Below, piece after piece: positions 11,801-23,830 of a stretch of 64,000 nt of DNA. Both the position numbers and the translations under genes were made by a program. This DNA is from Blasia pusilla (taxonomy: Eukaryota; Marchantiophyta; Marchantiopsida; Blasiales). Where the stretch lies: assembly GCA_050084515.1 (NCBI GenBank), contig CM114274.1, positions 32,550,001-32,614,000 on the forward strand. The letters are read 5' to 3'. Below the pieces are notes generated by a model. The model searched no databases and was not told where the DNA came from. It worked only from the letters and a program-made list of their open reading frames with translations. Position 1 is the first letter of the stretch. The number at the start of each line of letters is the position of its first letter.

Positions 11801-13200
11801 ATGGCGTTCTTCCAAGGTTCGGAAGAACGGGGTAGTGCAAGCAGTAGTAGTGGTGTGACACGAAGTGGAGTGAGATACCGAGGGGTTACGAGTGAGGACC
11901 TACCTCGACATCCATCCATGGCTGGATCCTCATCACTAGACGCTGGGTCTGGTGACGAGATCGCAGATGGAGGCAGTGTCACTTGGCAGGAAATGGACGA
12001 CATGGGCCATCGGGGCATGCGTCGTTTCTTGGGTACAGTGGGCACCAATGACTTAGATGATTTTATCCACGAGTTCGACACGTGGTATGACTTCCAGGAG
12101 ATACGGACCCCGACACGGTTCAACCCTTTCATGACATGGAAGGCATTGTTCCAGCACTTGGAGGGTCCTCTGATGGATGACTACATGGAGTTTCAATCAC
12201 TATATTCAGTAGAGATCGATGCCTAGAGGATGTATTGGGCTCCAAGGTATGTGTCCACTAGTGATCGCGAGGCATGTGATGGGATCGTGAGAGGAGAGAG
12301 ACCCACACCATTAGCCCGGAGACTAGATGGAGAGGAGGGTAGTGAGACTAGCAATGTGGCAGAGACCTCTAGTGGTAGAGGGCCACCCAGCTTCAGTCCC
12401 ATAGTGGAGTTCTTCCGACAGTTGGGGAAGAGCTACTAGGGTGTACGCACCGACAAGTTGAAGAGTCTAAAGGATTTTCAGCGACGATGGGGTGAGAGTC
12501 TGAGAGAGGCTTTCATGCGCATGAGGAGGCTGATCATTGCTACGTATGGAGTGACTGAGGTGCAGTCAGTCCAATATTGGTATGGGGTTCTGGACCAAGA
12601 AGTACGGAGGAGAGTCCGAGATGCGGTGCTGATTCACATAGCGATGCCCACATTGAAGGTGGTCTTTGAGTTGTCTAAGCTTATTGAGCTCAACATGAGT
12701 GAGGAGCAGGTAGTGATTGCTCGATTTTCTCGAGAGTCAACGGGTCCACAAGCCACGATGACCCCATAGGTGCCACAACGAGTACTAGTACCACGGGAGC
12801 AGGCCAGTGTGCCTAGAGAGCAGGGCGCGTACCGTGAGCCTATGAGGCAACGACCCCGTACCTACATATGTTGCCCAACAGGGATTGATGTTGTCTTGTT
12901 GGACATATGGAGGGGCCTATAGGCAAAGAGACTGCACACAGCATGGGAGATGACCACGAGCGCCTCCGATTGCTCAAGAGCCAGAGAGGATGTCCCCACC
13001 ACAGTTTAAGTGTGACTATTACCACAGATATGGTCACACTAGGGATAGATGTTTTGACCTTCGTTGAGAGGTACGTCCAGAGGTAGGCCGAGGGCCTGGG
13101 GATAGTCATCTTGGAGGAGGTCGGGGAGTTCTTCTTGGACGTGGGGTAGAGGATCACCACCAGCCAGAGGAGATGGAGCAGGAGCACGAGATTCAGCACT
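11801..13200 (+). pseudogene. gag: Gypsy copy A, gag
   Basis: A gag-like capsid reading frame starts at ATG 11801 and continues in one direction, interrupted by TAG at 12226-12228, TAG near 12437 and TAG near 12768. Recognisable pieces are FIHEFDTWYDFQE, FQHLEGPLMDDY, a GPPSFSPIVEFFR segment, then ESLREAFMRMRRLI and VQYWYGVLDQEVRRRVRD. These align one to one with gag of copy B. A zinc knuckle follows at about 13010-13055, reading CDYYHRYGHTRDRC, in which the second Cys of the CX2CX4HX4C pattern has become Tyr. The first stop replaces the Trp of the EAWRQYW stretch seen in copy B. Confidence 0.8.
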
Positions 13201-14460
13201 TCTCTTACGCATCCATCAGTTGGAGCAGAGGATTGCTGCCATGATGATGATGTACCTAGCTTAGAGAAGGCACGGAACCGCGAGTAGCTAGTGTGGCTCC
13301 AGCTTCTACCTCTTACCCTAACCCAACCAAGGATCTTGCTAGTATGGGGTTTATGTGTAGTGCAGCTCAGGTTGAGGCGGCTCCAATGGTGACTGGGGGT
13401 GCTCCAAGAGGCACCGAGCCATCGAGAGGTGGAGTTGAGATTGACCCACCGGAGTGGACCAATGGACGGTAGGCCAGGGTTCCACAGTCATTCACATTGT
13501 CAGAGGCACTACACACACCATCGATGGTGCCTTGACAACCAGCGGTGCCTACAACTCAAGCACGTACGTCGACGTCACGAGGAGCTGGAGTGACAACTCC
13601 TATGCGGGCTCGAGTGGAGTCAGTGTCGAACATAGTGTTGGAGGTGGCCACTAGAGTGAGTCAGACTCACTCTGGTGATACCATAGACTCACTTTATTTT
13701 TCGCCATAGAGTTGGTGACGTTGGGAGTTGGACCAACTGAGGTATTCCGGCTAGCCGCCACGTTGTGTGAGTGTGAAGAGGTGAAAACTTCTTCTTCAGA
13801 GGTAGTTGAGGAAGTGGTGGACTTGCCCTCAGAGCGGTGCTCGGGACGTCCCCCAAAAAGTCATGGCATGCGGCGGCAGCGAAGTTGGTAGATATGCCAG
13901 CTCGACCGGCCATAGGGCGAGTGTGGTAACACATGGAGTGATCTTACTGGATAACCGAGCTAGAGTATTTCGCTTGGTTAGTTTGACGGGGTCAGTATAC
14001 CACCCGCAACCCTTGATGTTAGGGAAGGCGGTGTGTTTAGCGTTGGGGTTACGGAAGGCCAACATTGAGCCTTGTTCCTTCCAGATAGAGACCTTGATTG
14101 GGGGTGTGTCACCCACGCAGTATATGACTCGACAGGAGATAGTTGTCAGAGTCCAGCCAGAGCATGCGACGGATAGTGCTATGGTGCGCACACGTGCGAT
14201 TATGACACTAGTTGAGTCATACAATATATTGGTGGGGAGTATAATGTTATATCCCCTAGGTTTCATCCTTGACTTCTAGGAGGAGACCATTTCTTATCGG
14301 CCACGGTGGCGGTCAGATAACGGGCGGATGAGTCAATTATCCATGCAGACAAGATGGTTGAGCACGAGACGAGTCTGTGACCACGTTGGCAGTTTTTACG
14401 GATAATGTAGCTTTCCACAAGAGTTGTTGGAGGGGAACGCACATGCAGAGGATGTTAGAT
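13201..14460 (+). pseudogene. Gypsy copy A, protease remnant lacking the active site
   Basis: From about 13930 the frame reads LLDNRARVFRLVSLTGS, then QPLMLGKAVCLALGL and further retropepsin sequence to a TAG at 14277. Compared with copy B, the segment holding the catalytic DSGA is missing between GS and QPLML, so this protease could not be active. Homology to the family ends near 14460. The methyltransferase, reverse transcriptase and integrase parts are absent. Confidence 0.65.
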
Positions 14461-14632
14461 AGAATTTTATAAGTATTAAGTAAATTAGCTTAGGAAGAGG
14501 AAATTATCATATTTAAACCTTTTTATGGTGCCTCTTTTATGCGGGCCCAACTTTAGGAAAAGAGGTAATAAATAAAAGATGACTTTATAAAAGTACAGTA
14601 ATGAGGTTGGTGCTTTAATGAAAAGCAAAAGT

Positions 14633-15212
14633 TGTTGTGCGAATCCACATTGTCATACAACATACATCGCTGACATACCATACTCACCTACATACATAAC
14701 ATAGATGAGAGCATCCACAAACACAACTGTACCACAACTAAAATCCGTGAAAGACCTATTGTCATAAAACACGTATAGAATCACATACAATCAAGCCAAA
14801 TCCACTCCACGATGGGAGAATCCAAGTCGAAGCTTGCGGGAACCACCATAGCCAAGAGCTCTACTCACTACCAAGGCTAACTCCCAACGCAACAGGCTCA
14901 ACTCAAAGAACTAATTGCTCTTTGAGTGCACTCCACACTATATCCTCCAACCTAAGAGCGGGCCCTACTGGAAAAGTCACCCTCAACGAAGTAACCCCCA
15001 ACCCTATGTATGAAACCGCATCTCTACCTAGACACTACGACCCTACATAAGGTATGGCCTCTACTAGCACACTATACTCTACAACCTAATCCGTATGGTC
15101 ATGACATCTGCCGTGCGAATCCACATCGTCATACAACACACATCGTTGACATACCATACTCACCTACATACATAACATAGACGAGAGCATCCACAAACAC
15201 AAGTGTACCACA
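14633..15212 (-). repeat. 3' LTR of Gypsy copy B
   Basis: On the minus strand this starts TGTGGTACAC at 15212, just after a purine run (GGGGGGCGAG) that looks like the polypurine tract, and ends GCACAACA at 14633. Its first about 100 bp (15116-15212) are repeated at its end (14640-14740). The body 14745-14996 matches 23584-23830, the other LTR of the same element. An inner TG start (TGTCATGACC, 15106) coincides with the TG end used by the stand-alone LTR near 34 kb. Confidence 0.75.
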
Positions 15213-15394
15213 ACTCGCCCCCCTAACTAGCGGTTAGGTCCCTCTAACTCCCAAGTAGCCCTATACATCTACTACATGCTATACACCTTCGTGGGTGCTC
15301 GAATCAAAAGGCCGGGTGCTAGGTTGCCCCATCGTTAGTCGCACATCTGTAATCCATATCATGCAAAGATCAAGTCATCTACCCCTCCTATGTA

Positions 15395-15525
15395 CATCAA
15401 GAATAAACCCACCTTCCAGTAGGAACAACATCCATACGTGGAGTCAAACACATCATATGCCAACCCCTAGAACACCAATCACACACCAACATACGGGCTG
15501 CGTTACCAGCAGACCCACACAACAT
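15395..15525 (-). pseudogene. PHD finger at the C-terminus of copy B integrase
   Basis: The frame reads LRCMLCGSAG, then MLVCDWCSRGWHMMCL, then PTGRWVYS. This is the PHD C4HC3 pattern: CX2C, 11 residues, CX2C, X4, H, X2, C, then a Trp two positions before the last Cys pair. The last two Cys are lost in this copy (Tyr and Ser) but present in copy C. PHD fingers read histone H3 tails; in a retroelement this could steer integration (inference). Confidence 0.75.
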
Positions 15526-15563
15526 ACACCTCAAGCTAGCACGTATCATGACTAAGCATGGGT

Positions 15564-15908
15564 TTATAGTACCATCCATATTTGGAAGAGAAATGGCACA
15601 TAATTACGCACATGATCCTTCCAAACAACTTCATCATGACCCTCCAACATGAGAACTCTAGAAGCTAACACCTCGCGCACTCGTAAAATAGTGCGACCTG
15701 CCGTCACATCCAACGTTGTTGGTGCAATCTGCTGCAAATAGACATAGTTCCCCACATGGAACCTACGAATCGATGGTGGATAACCTCCACCCCGAATGGT
15801 TGCATACCGCAATGTATCCCTGTGTTGAGCAATGGCAAGATTCTCAAAGGCTGTTGGCATAACTCTCCGAAAGAGCTCTGCCCGTTGAGAACACACTCTC
15901 ATCCACAT
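15564..15908 (-). pseudogene. Gypsy copy B, integrase C-terminal domain
   Basis: The frame carries FHVGNYVYLQQ, then TAGRTILRVREVL and VLMLEGHDEVVW. This matches the GPY/F-type C-terminal module of Ty3/Gypsy integrases, which binds DNA. It joins the zinc-binding N-terminal domain almost directly; the DDE catalytic core seen in copy C is deleted here. The PHD finger follows. Confidence 0.75.
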
Positions 15909-15941
15909 CTCTGGGTCGTCAAGGTTTAGGGTTCAATGCCC

Positions 15942-16568
15942 CTACACCCAATCATAAATCATACAACGTGATGCCCTCACCCAGTCACAAATCATACAAC
16001 GTGATACCAACTGTTGCACCTGAGTATGCATGCTACGCCACCAATACTGACCAAGGAGTAACCTATCCGTGCGCTTTACCCCAAAATACCCCAACTCCTT
16101 ATGGGAATGTCGCACAATGCGCTCTCTCTGAGCCAAATGCGGCACTACTCGTACTCTACCATCCTCCCACACGCGGAGAATATGTGTTCCCTCCAATCGA
16201 TACCTCTTAGCATGTTGAAGAACACGGTCTTGCTCCTTGGCACTCACTATGCATGGCACCCTACTGGTCCGTAGGAACTCCAACACCAACGCACCATCAT
16301 GAATATCACGCTGATCCGTACGACCATCTCCAACCTTAGGATCTAAAGGTTGGCCATCTACCCTTTGACTAGAGTAAGATGTCATGTGGTCCTCCATACT
16401 AGAGTCCACCCCTAACCAACATAAAAATGCAGATGCATGCCAACCTGGCACCATCTTCTCATCAACCTCGCCATTCCATCTAGCCCCAGTTGCATCCTCT
16501 TGGCTAGTACATAGGTTCCTACTCAACCCATCACCATCAAGGTTGGCAACTCCAAGTCTATGTACCAC
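15942..16568 (-). pseudogene. Gypsy copy B, integrase N-terminal domain
   Basis: The frame contains RHSHKELGYFGVKRT and ends RCMICDWVR, the HHCC zinc-binding module with its second His changed to Tyr. The ICDWVRASRCM segment is duplicated in tandem at its end (15950-16000). The core domain that should follow is missing. The upstream part (GVANLDGDGLSRN) is the end of the RNase H module. Confidence 0.8.
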
Positions 16569-16930
16569 CTAGAAGTCATACTCCTGTAAGATAAGAGCCC
16601 ACCGTGCAAGCTTCCCTATAAGCTTGTTAGACTCCATCAACCACTTGAGCGGCTGATGATCAATAACAAGGGTAAACTATGTGCCAAACAAGTAGCATCT
16701 AAAGTGTGCCAGTGCCACAGCCCACACTACTGGCAAGCACTCTCCCTCATATGAACTATAGCGCGACTCCGCTGTATTATTCGAACGACTTGCATCGGCC
16801 ACCACAAACTCCATGTGCTCATCATCATGTTGTGTCAACACCACTCCAAGTCCCAACCTACTCCAATCAATGTGTAACTGAAATGGGCGCCCTCCGATAG
16901 GTCTCCTCAAGATAGGCGCCGCCACCAACT
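16569..16930 (-). pseudogene. Gypsy copy B, RNase H
   Basis: Motifs are FQLHIDWSRLGLGVVL (catalytic Asp), YSSYEGECLPVVWA (catalytic Glu), HFRCYLFGT and, after a stop, IDHQPLKWLM (catalytic Asp). The order and spacing match Ty3/Gypsy RNase H. A stop follows FGT and further stops occur before the integrase. Confidence 0.85.
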
Positions 16931-16958
16931 AGGCCTTGAGCTCCACAAAAGCTCTCTC

Positions 16959-17800
16959 CTAATCATCTCCCCAATGCCACTCTTGATCTGATTTCAGCAA
17001 TTGGTTCAAAGGCTTTGCCATAGCACTAAATCCCTTCACATACCTCCGATAGTAGTTCACCAATCCCATGAATGCCCAAACTCTACTCACATCTACCGGA
17101 CAAGGAATAAGTGCAATAGCCTCCACCTTTGCTTGTTGAACTTCCAAACCACCTGGATAGATCACATGACCCAAGTACTCAACATCCTCATGGAAGAACT
17201 TACACTTTCCTGAATGCAAACGTAGACCATGAACTTTCAACCGCTCAAACACAATTTGCAAATGTATATGATGCTCCTCCACCGTGTTATTGAACACCAA
17301 GAAATCATCAATAGAACATCGAAAAAAATCCAACCTTGCTAGGATCCTGTCCATCACTCTCTAAAACTCGGCAAGTGCATTCTTCAACCCAAAGGATAAG
17401 AATTTCCATTGGTACAAACAATCCTTGCCATGAGAGTTGACACCCCAAAATGTTGTCTTGGCCTTGTCACTCTCTCAAATCGGCAACTGATGGTATCCTG
17501 CCCGAAGATCCAAAGTACTGAAAATCTTTGCCTGTCCCACCACATCAAAGATCTCCTCAGGTGTAGGCATGGCATACCTATCGGCCTTGGTCTGCCCATT
17601 GATAGGATGGTAATCTCCACACATCCGCCTATCCGTGTAGTTTCCCTGCACATCCTTTTTAGCAGGCATGATAGAGGCTGATGCATACTCTCAATGCGAG
17701 AACTCCACTAATCTAGCCTACAAAAGGTCCAACGTCCTACTCTGAATCAGGTCCCTCTCCATATCACTATATCGGGTCGGGACGACGAAAGATTGGCCAA
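16959..17800 (-). pseudogene. Gypsy copy B, reverse transcriptase
   Basis: Motifs in order are ACKKDVQGNYTDRRMCGDYH for the KKDG-R-CVDYR region, IFSTLDLRAGYHQLPI (motif A, with the first catalytic Asp), then SIDDFLVF, where the catalytic YIDD has lost its Tyr (about 17305-17316). The thumb and connection follow: LHSGKCKFFHEDVEYLGHVI and RVWAFMGLVNYYRRYVKGF. Frameshifts near 17380 and 17475 separate motif A from motif C. It is clearly Ty3/Gypsy type. Confidence 0.88.
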
Positions 17801-18229
17801 TCACTAGCCAAATCAATCCGTACACCGGGTCCAACCAAAGCACCCAACTCCTTCATGCTATGGGCGAAACAACTCCTATAAGCACGTAGGAATTGTTTCA
17901 AACGTCGTTTCTCACCTCTTGTAAGCTTGGGCCCAAGTTATGGCTCCCAAGTCTCCTCCAATGGCACACTAGAGGGAGAGGACGACGCCATTGGCTGCTA
18001 TGCAACCCCCTCACAAGATGGTAAACCCTTAGCTACACCATCATTTGAGCAAATAACTCCTCCACCAGCATGAGCAACCAACTCCACATGCCCAGCCATT
18101 ACATCCCATTTACTCCAAGGATGCAAAATAATATTCTCCTTGCCCCCACCCGATGTCTCTATCGTCCCGGTAGCCATCGAGCTCATCACAAGGGGTGGAA
18201 GACCCATAGACATAGTCCAAAGTCGACGC
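17801..18229 (-). pseudogene. Gypsy copy B, linker between methyltransferase and reverse transcriptase
   Basis: A continuous but stop-broken coding path with Gly- and Ser-rich stretches ends in the segment that precedes Gypsy reverse transcriptases, LTRGEKRRLKQFLRAY. The equivalent in copy C (26380-26460) is GGEKRRVHRFLRGY, which shows that methyltransferase and reverse transcriptase belong to one polyprotein. Confidence 0.6.
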
Positions 18230-19195
18230 TGCTCGGCCATACCAAGATTCAAAATCCAGGTCAAACAATTCAGGTCCATGGCCTGACCCAACACATGACG
18301 TCATGAAGCCTTAGAAATGGAGGCAACCGCTGTCACACCATTAGCAAATCCCATCGCACGCTCTCTCTCATCAGCGTTCGGCTCCACCAACTGTCGCACA
18401 TGAGAATCCCATACAAGCCCGGGACCACCTTCCTTGTAGGCATGTGACGAGGGAAAACTCACAAATTTGGGTAGTGCCAGGCTAGCCCACATGGTTCACC
18501 ACTGCCATGGGTGACCGATCAATAACCCTCACCACTTGAGAAAGTCGCCCAGTATCCAAGATACTATCCACTGTAAGGCAAGGATCCCACTGCACTGCAT
18601 CATATGCTTGACGTAGAACCTCCATAGGTAACAAGTTTGTCCACCACAAACGTGGATGATGTGCACGCAAGCCAGCTCGCGCTCCATCCAACAACACCGT
18701 TGGTCCAATCCAAGACCACACCTCATGAACACTTGCCATCATCCGGGTTTGAGTATCACCCAAAAATGGAACATTCTCCATAATGTAAGCTGGAGCACGT
18801 GCCTGATGAACCTGAAGATGTCGTAACTCCCGTAACATCTCCCAAAACAATCAAGACCTAGGGTCGTGTAATCCCTCACCATGACCAGCACGTGTATGAC
18901 CCTTACATGGACATCCATAAATCACCAAATCCAGAGGACCAAACCTCTCAAGGTTCTGCGCTCCCAACAATGCAATGTTTGACGGCAAAGCATGCTGGTA
19001 CCCACAAATAGCTGATGGGACAACAACTCAAGAAATCTCCGCATCAACTGACCAATATGTCGAGATGAGACTCTCTGGGCCGTCTCATTTTGCTCTACAT
19101 ACACGTATCTCCGCACAAGAATACCAATTTGCAACACTACAGCCAAATCAGTGCTAATCCCACCAAAGAGATCTAATACACAAATGCCCTCCGGA
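18230..19195 (-). pseudogene. Gypsy copy B, DNMT3-like cytosine-5 DNA methyltransferase
   Basis: The canonical C5-methyltransferase motifs occur in their normal order between protease and reverse transcriptase. Motif I (AdoMet binding) is VLDLFGGIS at about 19153-19179, followed by RYVYVEQNET. Motif IV with the catalytic Cys is YGCPCKGHTRAGHG (the PC codons lie at 18905-18910). Motif VI is IMENVPFLGD (about 18755-18785). Motif VIII is HHPRLWWTNLL. Motifs IX and X are DERERAMGFANGVT and RHVLGQAMDLN (about 18240-18350). The RY...E after motif I and the ERxxGF...LGxxxxxxxI tail resemble DNMT3 rather than DNMT1 or the permuted plant DRM. Frameshifts, an in-frame TGA after HDPRS and a TGA before RHVLG make it inactive here. 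Confidence 0.85.
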
Positions 19196-19640
19196 GGATA
19201 CTGCCATACAATGGGTGTAGTATCGAAAGGGGATAACCCAACTGGACCAGAAGTAGGAGTCCGCCGTGGGGCCTCCTCTTCCTCGTGAGGTATAACAGCC
19301 TCACACCAAGCCTCCTGCACTAGGCGATCAGCCTCCTGCCGTAGTGCACCGCATGAACTCCAAAGTGGCACATCCAACGATGAGGATATCAGTGCTGCAA
19401 AACTAGGGACCTCCTCTACCTCCTCATGCACATGAGAATCTATAGCAGAAAGGTTACCCTCCAAAAAGTCTCCTGGCCAAGTGACTACTCCACAAAAACC
19501 AGCCACAGATGCTAACACTGTTGGGGAAGACCCTCCTAGTCGAGCCCCATAAATAAATCTCACAGGAACCTGGCTCATACGTCCATCCCGAGACTGCCAA
19601 CCAGGTCTATAAGACGTTGTCTGAGTCCAGCACTCCATCT
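19196..19640 (-). pseudogene. Gypsy copy B, region N-terminal to the methyltransferase
   Basis: One open frame runs into the methyltransferase motif I. It has an acidic stretch (HEEEEAPRR) and no known domain. The TSYRPGW and SQVPVRF pieces recur after the protease in copies A and D, so this linker is a conserved part of the family. Confidence 0.6.
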
Positions 19641-20400
19641 AAAAACCCATCAGGTACAATACTACTCCTCCAACTAGTACATCATACGACTCGGCTAATG
19701 TGACCACTGTAGGTACTCCTAATCGGGAGCTATCAGTCGCATGATCTGGTCTCAATTATAAAGACAACTTCTCCCGTGTCATGAATTGAGACCTATCATT
19801 GGCTCCTCCAAGTGATGTTTGAATTTAGAATGGGCAAGGCTCAAGCTCTGACCTCCGAATACCCAAACCAATACATGCCGCCTTTCCCAACATCAAAGGT
19901 TGGGCACCAGAGTCTAACAAGACTCTATATGGTCTATACACCTGTCATGTAGGACTCACCAATCGGAATATCCCACTGCGGTTGTCCAACATACATACAC
20001 CAAGTGTAAGCTTCTCACGATCAATGGCTGGTTGGGCTGGTAATGCATCCATCTTCGCCGCTGCTACTTGCCAAGTAGCACTGGTACTCAATGCTACAAC
20101 TGACATAGAGGGTCGCTCCACTGCAACACCCTCATCCACATCACCACGTGTAGCAGTAACACTCCCACGTTCACACAACGTGGGTGCTAGCTGAAATACA
20201 AGAGCTAAGTCAACTCCTAAGGCCATCAACTTAGTGGCTGAAAATAATGGGGATCCCAACACTGAAGTTGCCATCCGCAATACTGCACTGGATGCTACAT
20301 CCATGTCTACTACACGCGATGTAGATGCCTCAGTCCCCACTATAGGCTCAATAGGCTGCGTAGGAACCATGGATGGAGTCCTAAGCACCTCAGACAAGAA
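19641..20400 (-). pseudogene. Gypsy copy B, aspartic protease
   Basis: The retropepsin signature RVLLDSGAQPLMLGKAA has its DSGA codons at 19903-19914. It is preceded by LTLGVCMLDNRSGIFRLVS and followed, across stops, by a SYDVLVGGVVLYLMGF tail. A TAG separates it from the methyltransferase lead-in in the same frame. This copy keeps the catalytic Asp that copy A has lost. Confidence 0.75.
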
Positions 20401-20880
20401 GAATGATTGGGGAAGCCCAGCCTGCCTCCTAGCCTCACCCCTCTATGGGTCCAACTCCACAGTAGCACCACGTGGCTCTGACACTCGAGTGGCTCCTCTC
20501 GTAATTGCAGTTGATGCCTCAACCTGTGCTGCACTCGCCATAAAAGAGAGATCATCCCCTCCATAAGAGGTGGAAGCCCCTGCTCCCCAACCTGCTCTAT
20601 GCTAGATACCAGCCATAGTAGCCAACCTCGGCTCCAACTGCTCAATCCTGGCAGCCATAGCTGACTTTGTCGTAGTGGTAGGGGTAGCCACCGTAGGCTC
20701 TCCAACCGCTCGTCCACCTCTACCACCCCTACCACCTCTACCACCTCGGCCTCTCGGAGCTACTCCACCACGGCCGCGGCCTAATCTCAACTCTGGATGA
20801 AGATCAAAGAAACGCTCTCGAGGATGACCTAGTCTCCCGCAATGATCACACTAAGTTGGGGCCGACTAAGGCCCATCCTC
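20401..20880 (-). pseudogene. Gypsy copy B, nucleocapsid: zinc knuckle and RGG-rich segment
   Basis: A zinc knuckle, CDHCGRLGHPRERF (about 20810-20852), has its last Cys changed to Phe. It is followed by a strongly basic Gly/Arg-rich run (RGRGGRGG type, 20690-20780), a common nucleic-acid-binding feature. Copy A has a related Gly/Arg-rich stretch after its knuckle. Confidence 0.7.
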
Positions 20881-22115
20881 CAAAGTCAGTCTCCCATCCT
20901 CTTGGGAACAAAACCTCCTAACATGATCACCTCCACATGTCCAACATGGCTGTTCTTGCTGCGGGGCAGCAAATGAAGGCAATGGTCTCTACGCAAGTGT
21001 CCCTCTAGGACCTGACTGAGGTCGTGTGTACCTCCCACGACTCCCACTACTACTACCACCACCACTACTATGAGATTCTGAGGTGGACTGCTGAACACGA
21101 GACGTAGTAGTTGTATCCCAACTGAATGCGGATGTCACCACTCTATCCTCCACCATGTTAAGCTCAATCTTCTCAGATAGAGCAAACACATGGGCCAATA
21201 TGGATGAATCATCACTCATAAGAGTAGCATCACATACCTTGCGGCGCAACTCTCTATCCAAGATCCCATACCAAAATTGGACTGCCTGAGCCTTATTCAC
21301 ACCCTAGGTAAGTGAAATCAAGCGTCGCATACGAGTGTATGCCTCACGAAGACTCTCACCAGTCTTTCGCTCAAATTCTTGAAGACTCCTCAACTTCTCT
21401 ATCTTCACTCCCTTATAGTTCTTCCTCAACCTCTTGAAGAACTCTACAACCGGGTTGAATGATGGTGGGGCACTAGTACCTCCACTAGTAACCCCCACTG
21501 GTACCTCAATGGGTACCTCCACTAGTACCCCCACTCCAGCTCGTACTCGCACCACTCAATGTCGGGCTGGGTGACACAGTAAGAGCACTACTACCACTAC
21601 CACCATGGGTGATAGACACATAGCCTAGAGACCAATATTGTCTCCACGCCTCAATCTCAACAGCATGGTCCCTCCTAAACTCATGGTAATCATCCACGGG
21701 TGGTCCAGTCCCTCCAAGTGCTGAAACAACCCCTTCCAAGCCAAGAAGGGTGTAAACAATATGACGTTCCGCAACATCTGCATATCACACCACGTATCAA
21801 ACTCCTGAATGAAGTCCTCAAACTCAATGGTGCCTACTGCACCCGAGTATCATCATGGGCCCTTCATGGCCCCATATATCGCGTCCATGTCCCAAATCAA
21901 TGGAGCTACAACACTCGATAACAACATAGAAGACTCGATGTTTGGAACACCCCTGTCCTCCTCTTCATCAACTGTCGGAAGTGGAAAAGGTAGCCGATAC
22001 CTCAATCCACTCCATGTAAAACCACCACTGTCCGCACCATGGTCCCCAACCACACCACCAGACAATTCCGTGATGACCAACGCCGATGCCACACCACCAC
22101 CAAATCACCACCACT
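20881..22115 (-). pseudogene. gag: Gypsy copy B, gag capsid
   Basis: This aligns with copy A gag: FIQEFDTWCDMQ, FQHLEG, EIEAWRQYWSLGYVS, PPSFNPVVEFFKRLRKNYKG, ESLREAYTRMRRLI, VQFWYGILDRELRRKVCD and KIELNMVEDRVV. At least two frameshifts (about 21520 and 21700) and a tandem stop near 21850 break it. The start is probably near 22100. Confidence 0.8.
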
Positions 22116-23583
22116 AAGTAACCAAGTGATGTCGATGTCGCTGTACTATTCTAGCTCTACTAGCTATGGGTGTAGGCAACCTAACCTATCATCACCACAA
22201 GAAGCCTCCCACGGTCTACTGGTCATCACTCCAGCCTCACTACCCATAGCACACAGGAGTAAAACTACTCTGTTTCTTGCGCGCAAGCAAGAAGCAACGA
22301 TGGAGGGGATCCAAACACAAGAAGTCCAACGACAACCCTCCAATTGCAAATGGAAATCAAGGTAACACAATCCACCAAACGTGGCGCCCCCTCAATCCAC
22401 AGAACCCACCACACAATTCTAACGCAATAGCTACTCCGTCGCTCGTCGATGACGTGCTAGTCGCACTCGTAGCACCTGAAAATATCACCTGTATGGAGAG
22501 ACTACACTGTACTATATGCTAGAGTTCCATCAACCAAAAACCCGAGATGCATAAAGAGCCTAACACATCTCTGAACAACACCAAATGAGCTATACTAGTG
22601 TGTACCCTGGCATAATTAAGAACTCAGTAGTTAAGCATCTTCCATGCAGAATAGCCTAAATATGGGTGACCAATTATGCAACACTCAACTCATAAATCCT
22701 TCAAAAATTGCCTCACGCCCAAGCAAGCAAGCTTGCTCCTTGCTCCTTGCTCCTTACTCCGCCTCTCACGCCCACTTGCTCCGAGCTACCACGAGTTGCC
22801 TTGAAGCCTGAGACATGCCCCTATCACCCCGTTCGCCACGCTTTGCCATGCTTTTTCATGATTTGCTATGGAGAGAGGCCCAACCAGGGTGCCACCAACG
22901 GGATAGGCGTCTCCAACAACGGACGAGTCACCAACCGACCAGCCCCTCCGATCTGCTGTCCATCATAGCCACACCTTGAGCTAGTCTGCAAAATTTTGAT
23001 CAGAAATTCCTCCACAAATCCTCAACAAAAATTGAATATGTTTCAACCTGAATTCAATTGGCCATCATAGCTATCTCTCCACAAAAAATCAGGTACAACC
23101 GAGTTGTGTACTCCGAGCTAAAAGTCAGACAACCTTGCTGTCCATACACCTCCAGAATCGCAAATCCGACAACGCTTCCGCCTAGAATTATGCACACAGA
23201 AATCTGCAACGCTCCACACACTCAAGCAGATAGCTTCACATGAGATCACAATACACGTAGCAATAGGAACCTCTCACCCGATCTGGATGAACTTCAACAG
23301 AGCTTCCGCACTCCAAGCTCTCCACATCAAAAAACCGTTGAACACGAACCAGAATCTTCAATCCTTGATAACTTCCAACTCCCTTGACAAAATCCGGCGA
23401 TCTAAAACGCGTTGGCAAGCTCTCAGCAAGGCACTTCTTTCCCAACCACCCACGCACCAGATTCACACATCCAACATAGGCCACAAGCCACGAACATCCA
23501 CGCTTGAGTACACAATCAGCCCTAACCAGATCCTACTAATCCACGATCGAAGCTACCATTGATCTACTCGAGTTCTTTGAGTG
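22116..23583 (-). other. 5' leader of Gypsy copy B
   Basis: This lies between the 5' LTR remnant and gag of copy B and has no credible protein. It holds a short tandem repeat of cttgctcctt (22732-22752). No convincing tRNA primer-binding site is visible next to the LTR end. Confidence 0.45.
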
Positions 23584-23830
23584 AAATCCGTGAAAGACCT
23601 ACTATCATAAGATATATATAGAATCATATATAATCGATCCAAACCCACTCCACGATGGGAGAATCCAGGTCGAAGCTTATGGGAACCACCATAGCCAAGA
23701 GCTCTATTCACTACCAAGGCTAACTCCCAACGCAAGAGGCTCAACTCAAAGAACTAAGTGTTCTTTGAGTGCACTCCATATTATATCCTCCAACCTAAGA
23801 GCCGGCCCTATTGGAAAAGTCACCCTCAAT
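23584..23830 (-). repeat. 5' LTR of Gypsy copy B, truncated
   Basis: This is a near-identical match over about 250 bp to the body of the 3' LTR at 14745-14996, sharing atccgtgaaagacct, ccactccacgatgggagaa, caactcaaagaact and ggaaaagtcaccctcaa. The terminal repeats that flank the body in the 3' LTR are missing here. Together the two LTRs bound an element of about 9.2 kb. Confidence 0.8.

Noticed and set aside
13829-14266. 145-codon reverse frame over copy A protease
   Set aside because: Shadow of the protease frame; only the plus strand matches the Gypsy family.
14640-15218. CRISPR-like spaced direct repeats
   Set aside because: Only two copies of about 100 bp, belonging to the ends of one LTR.
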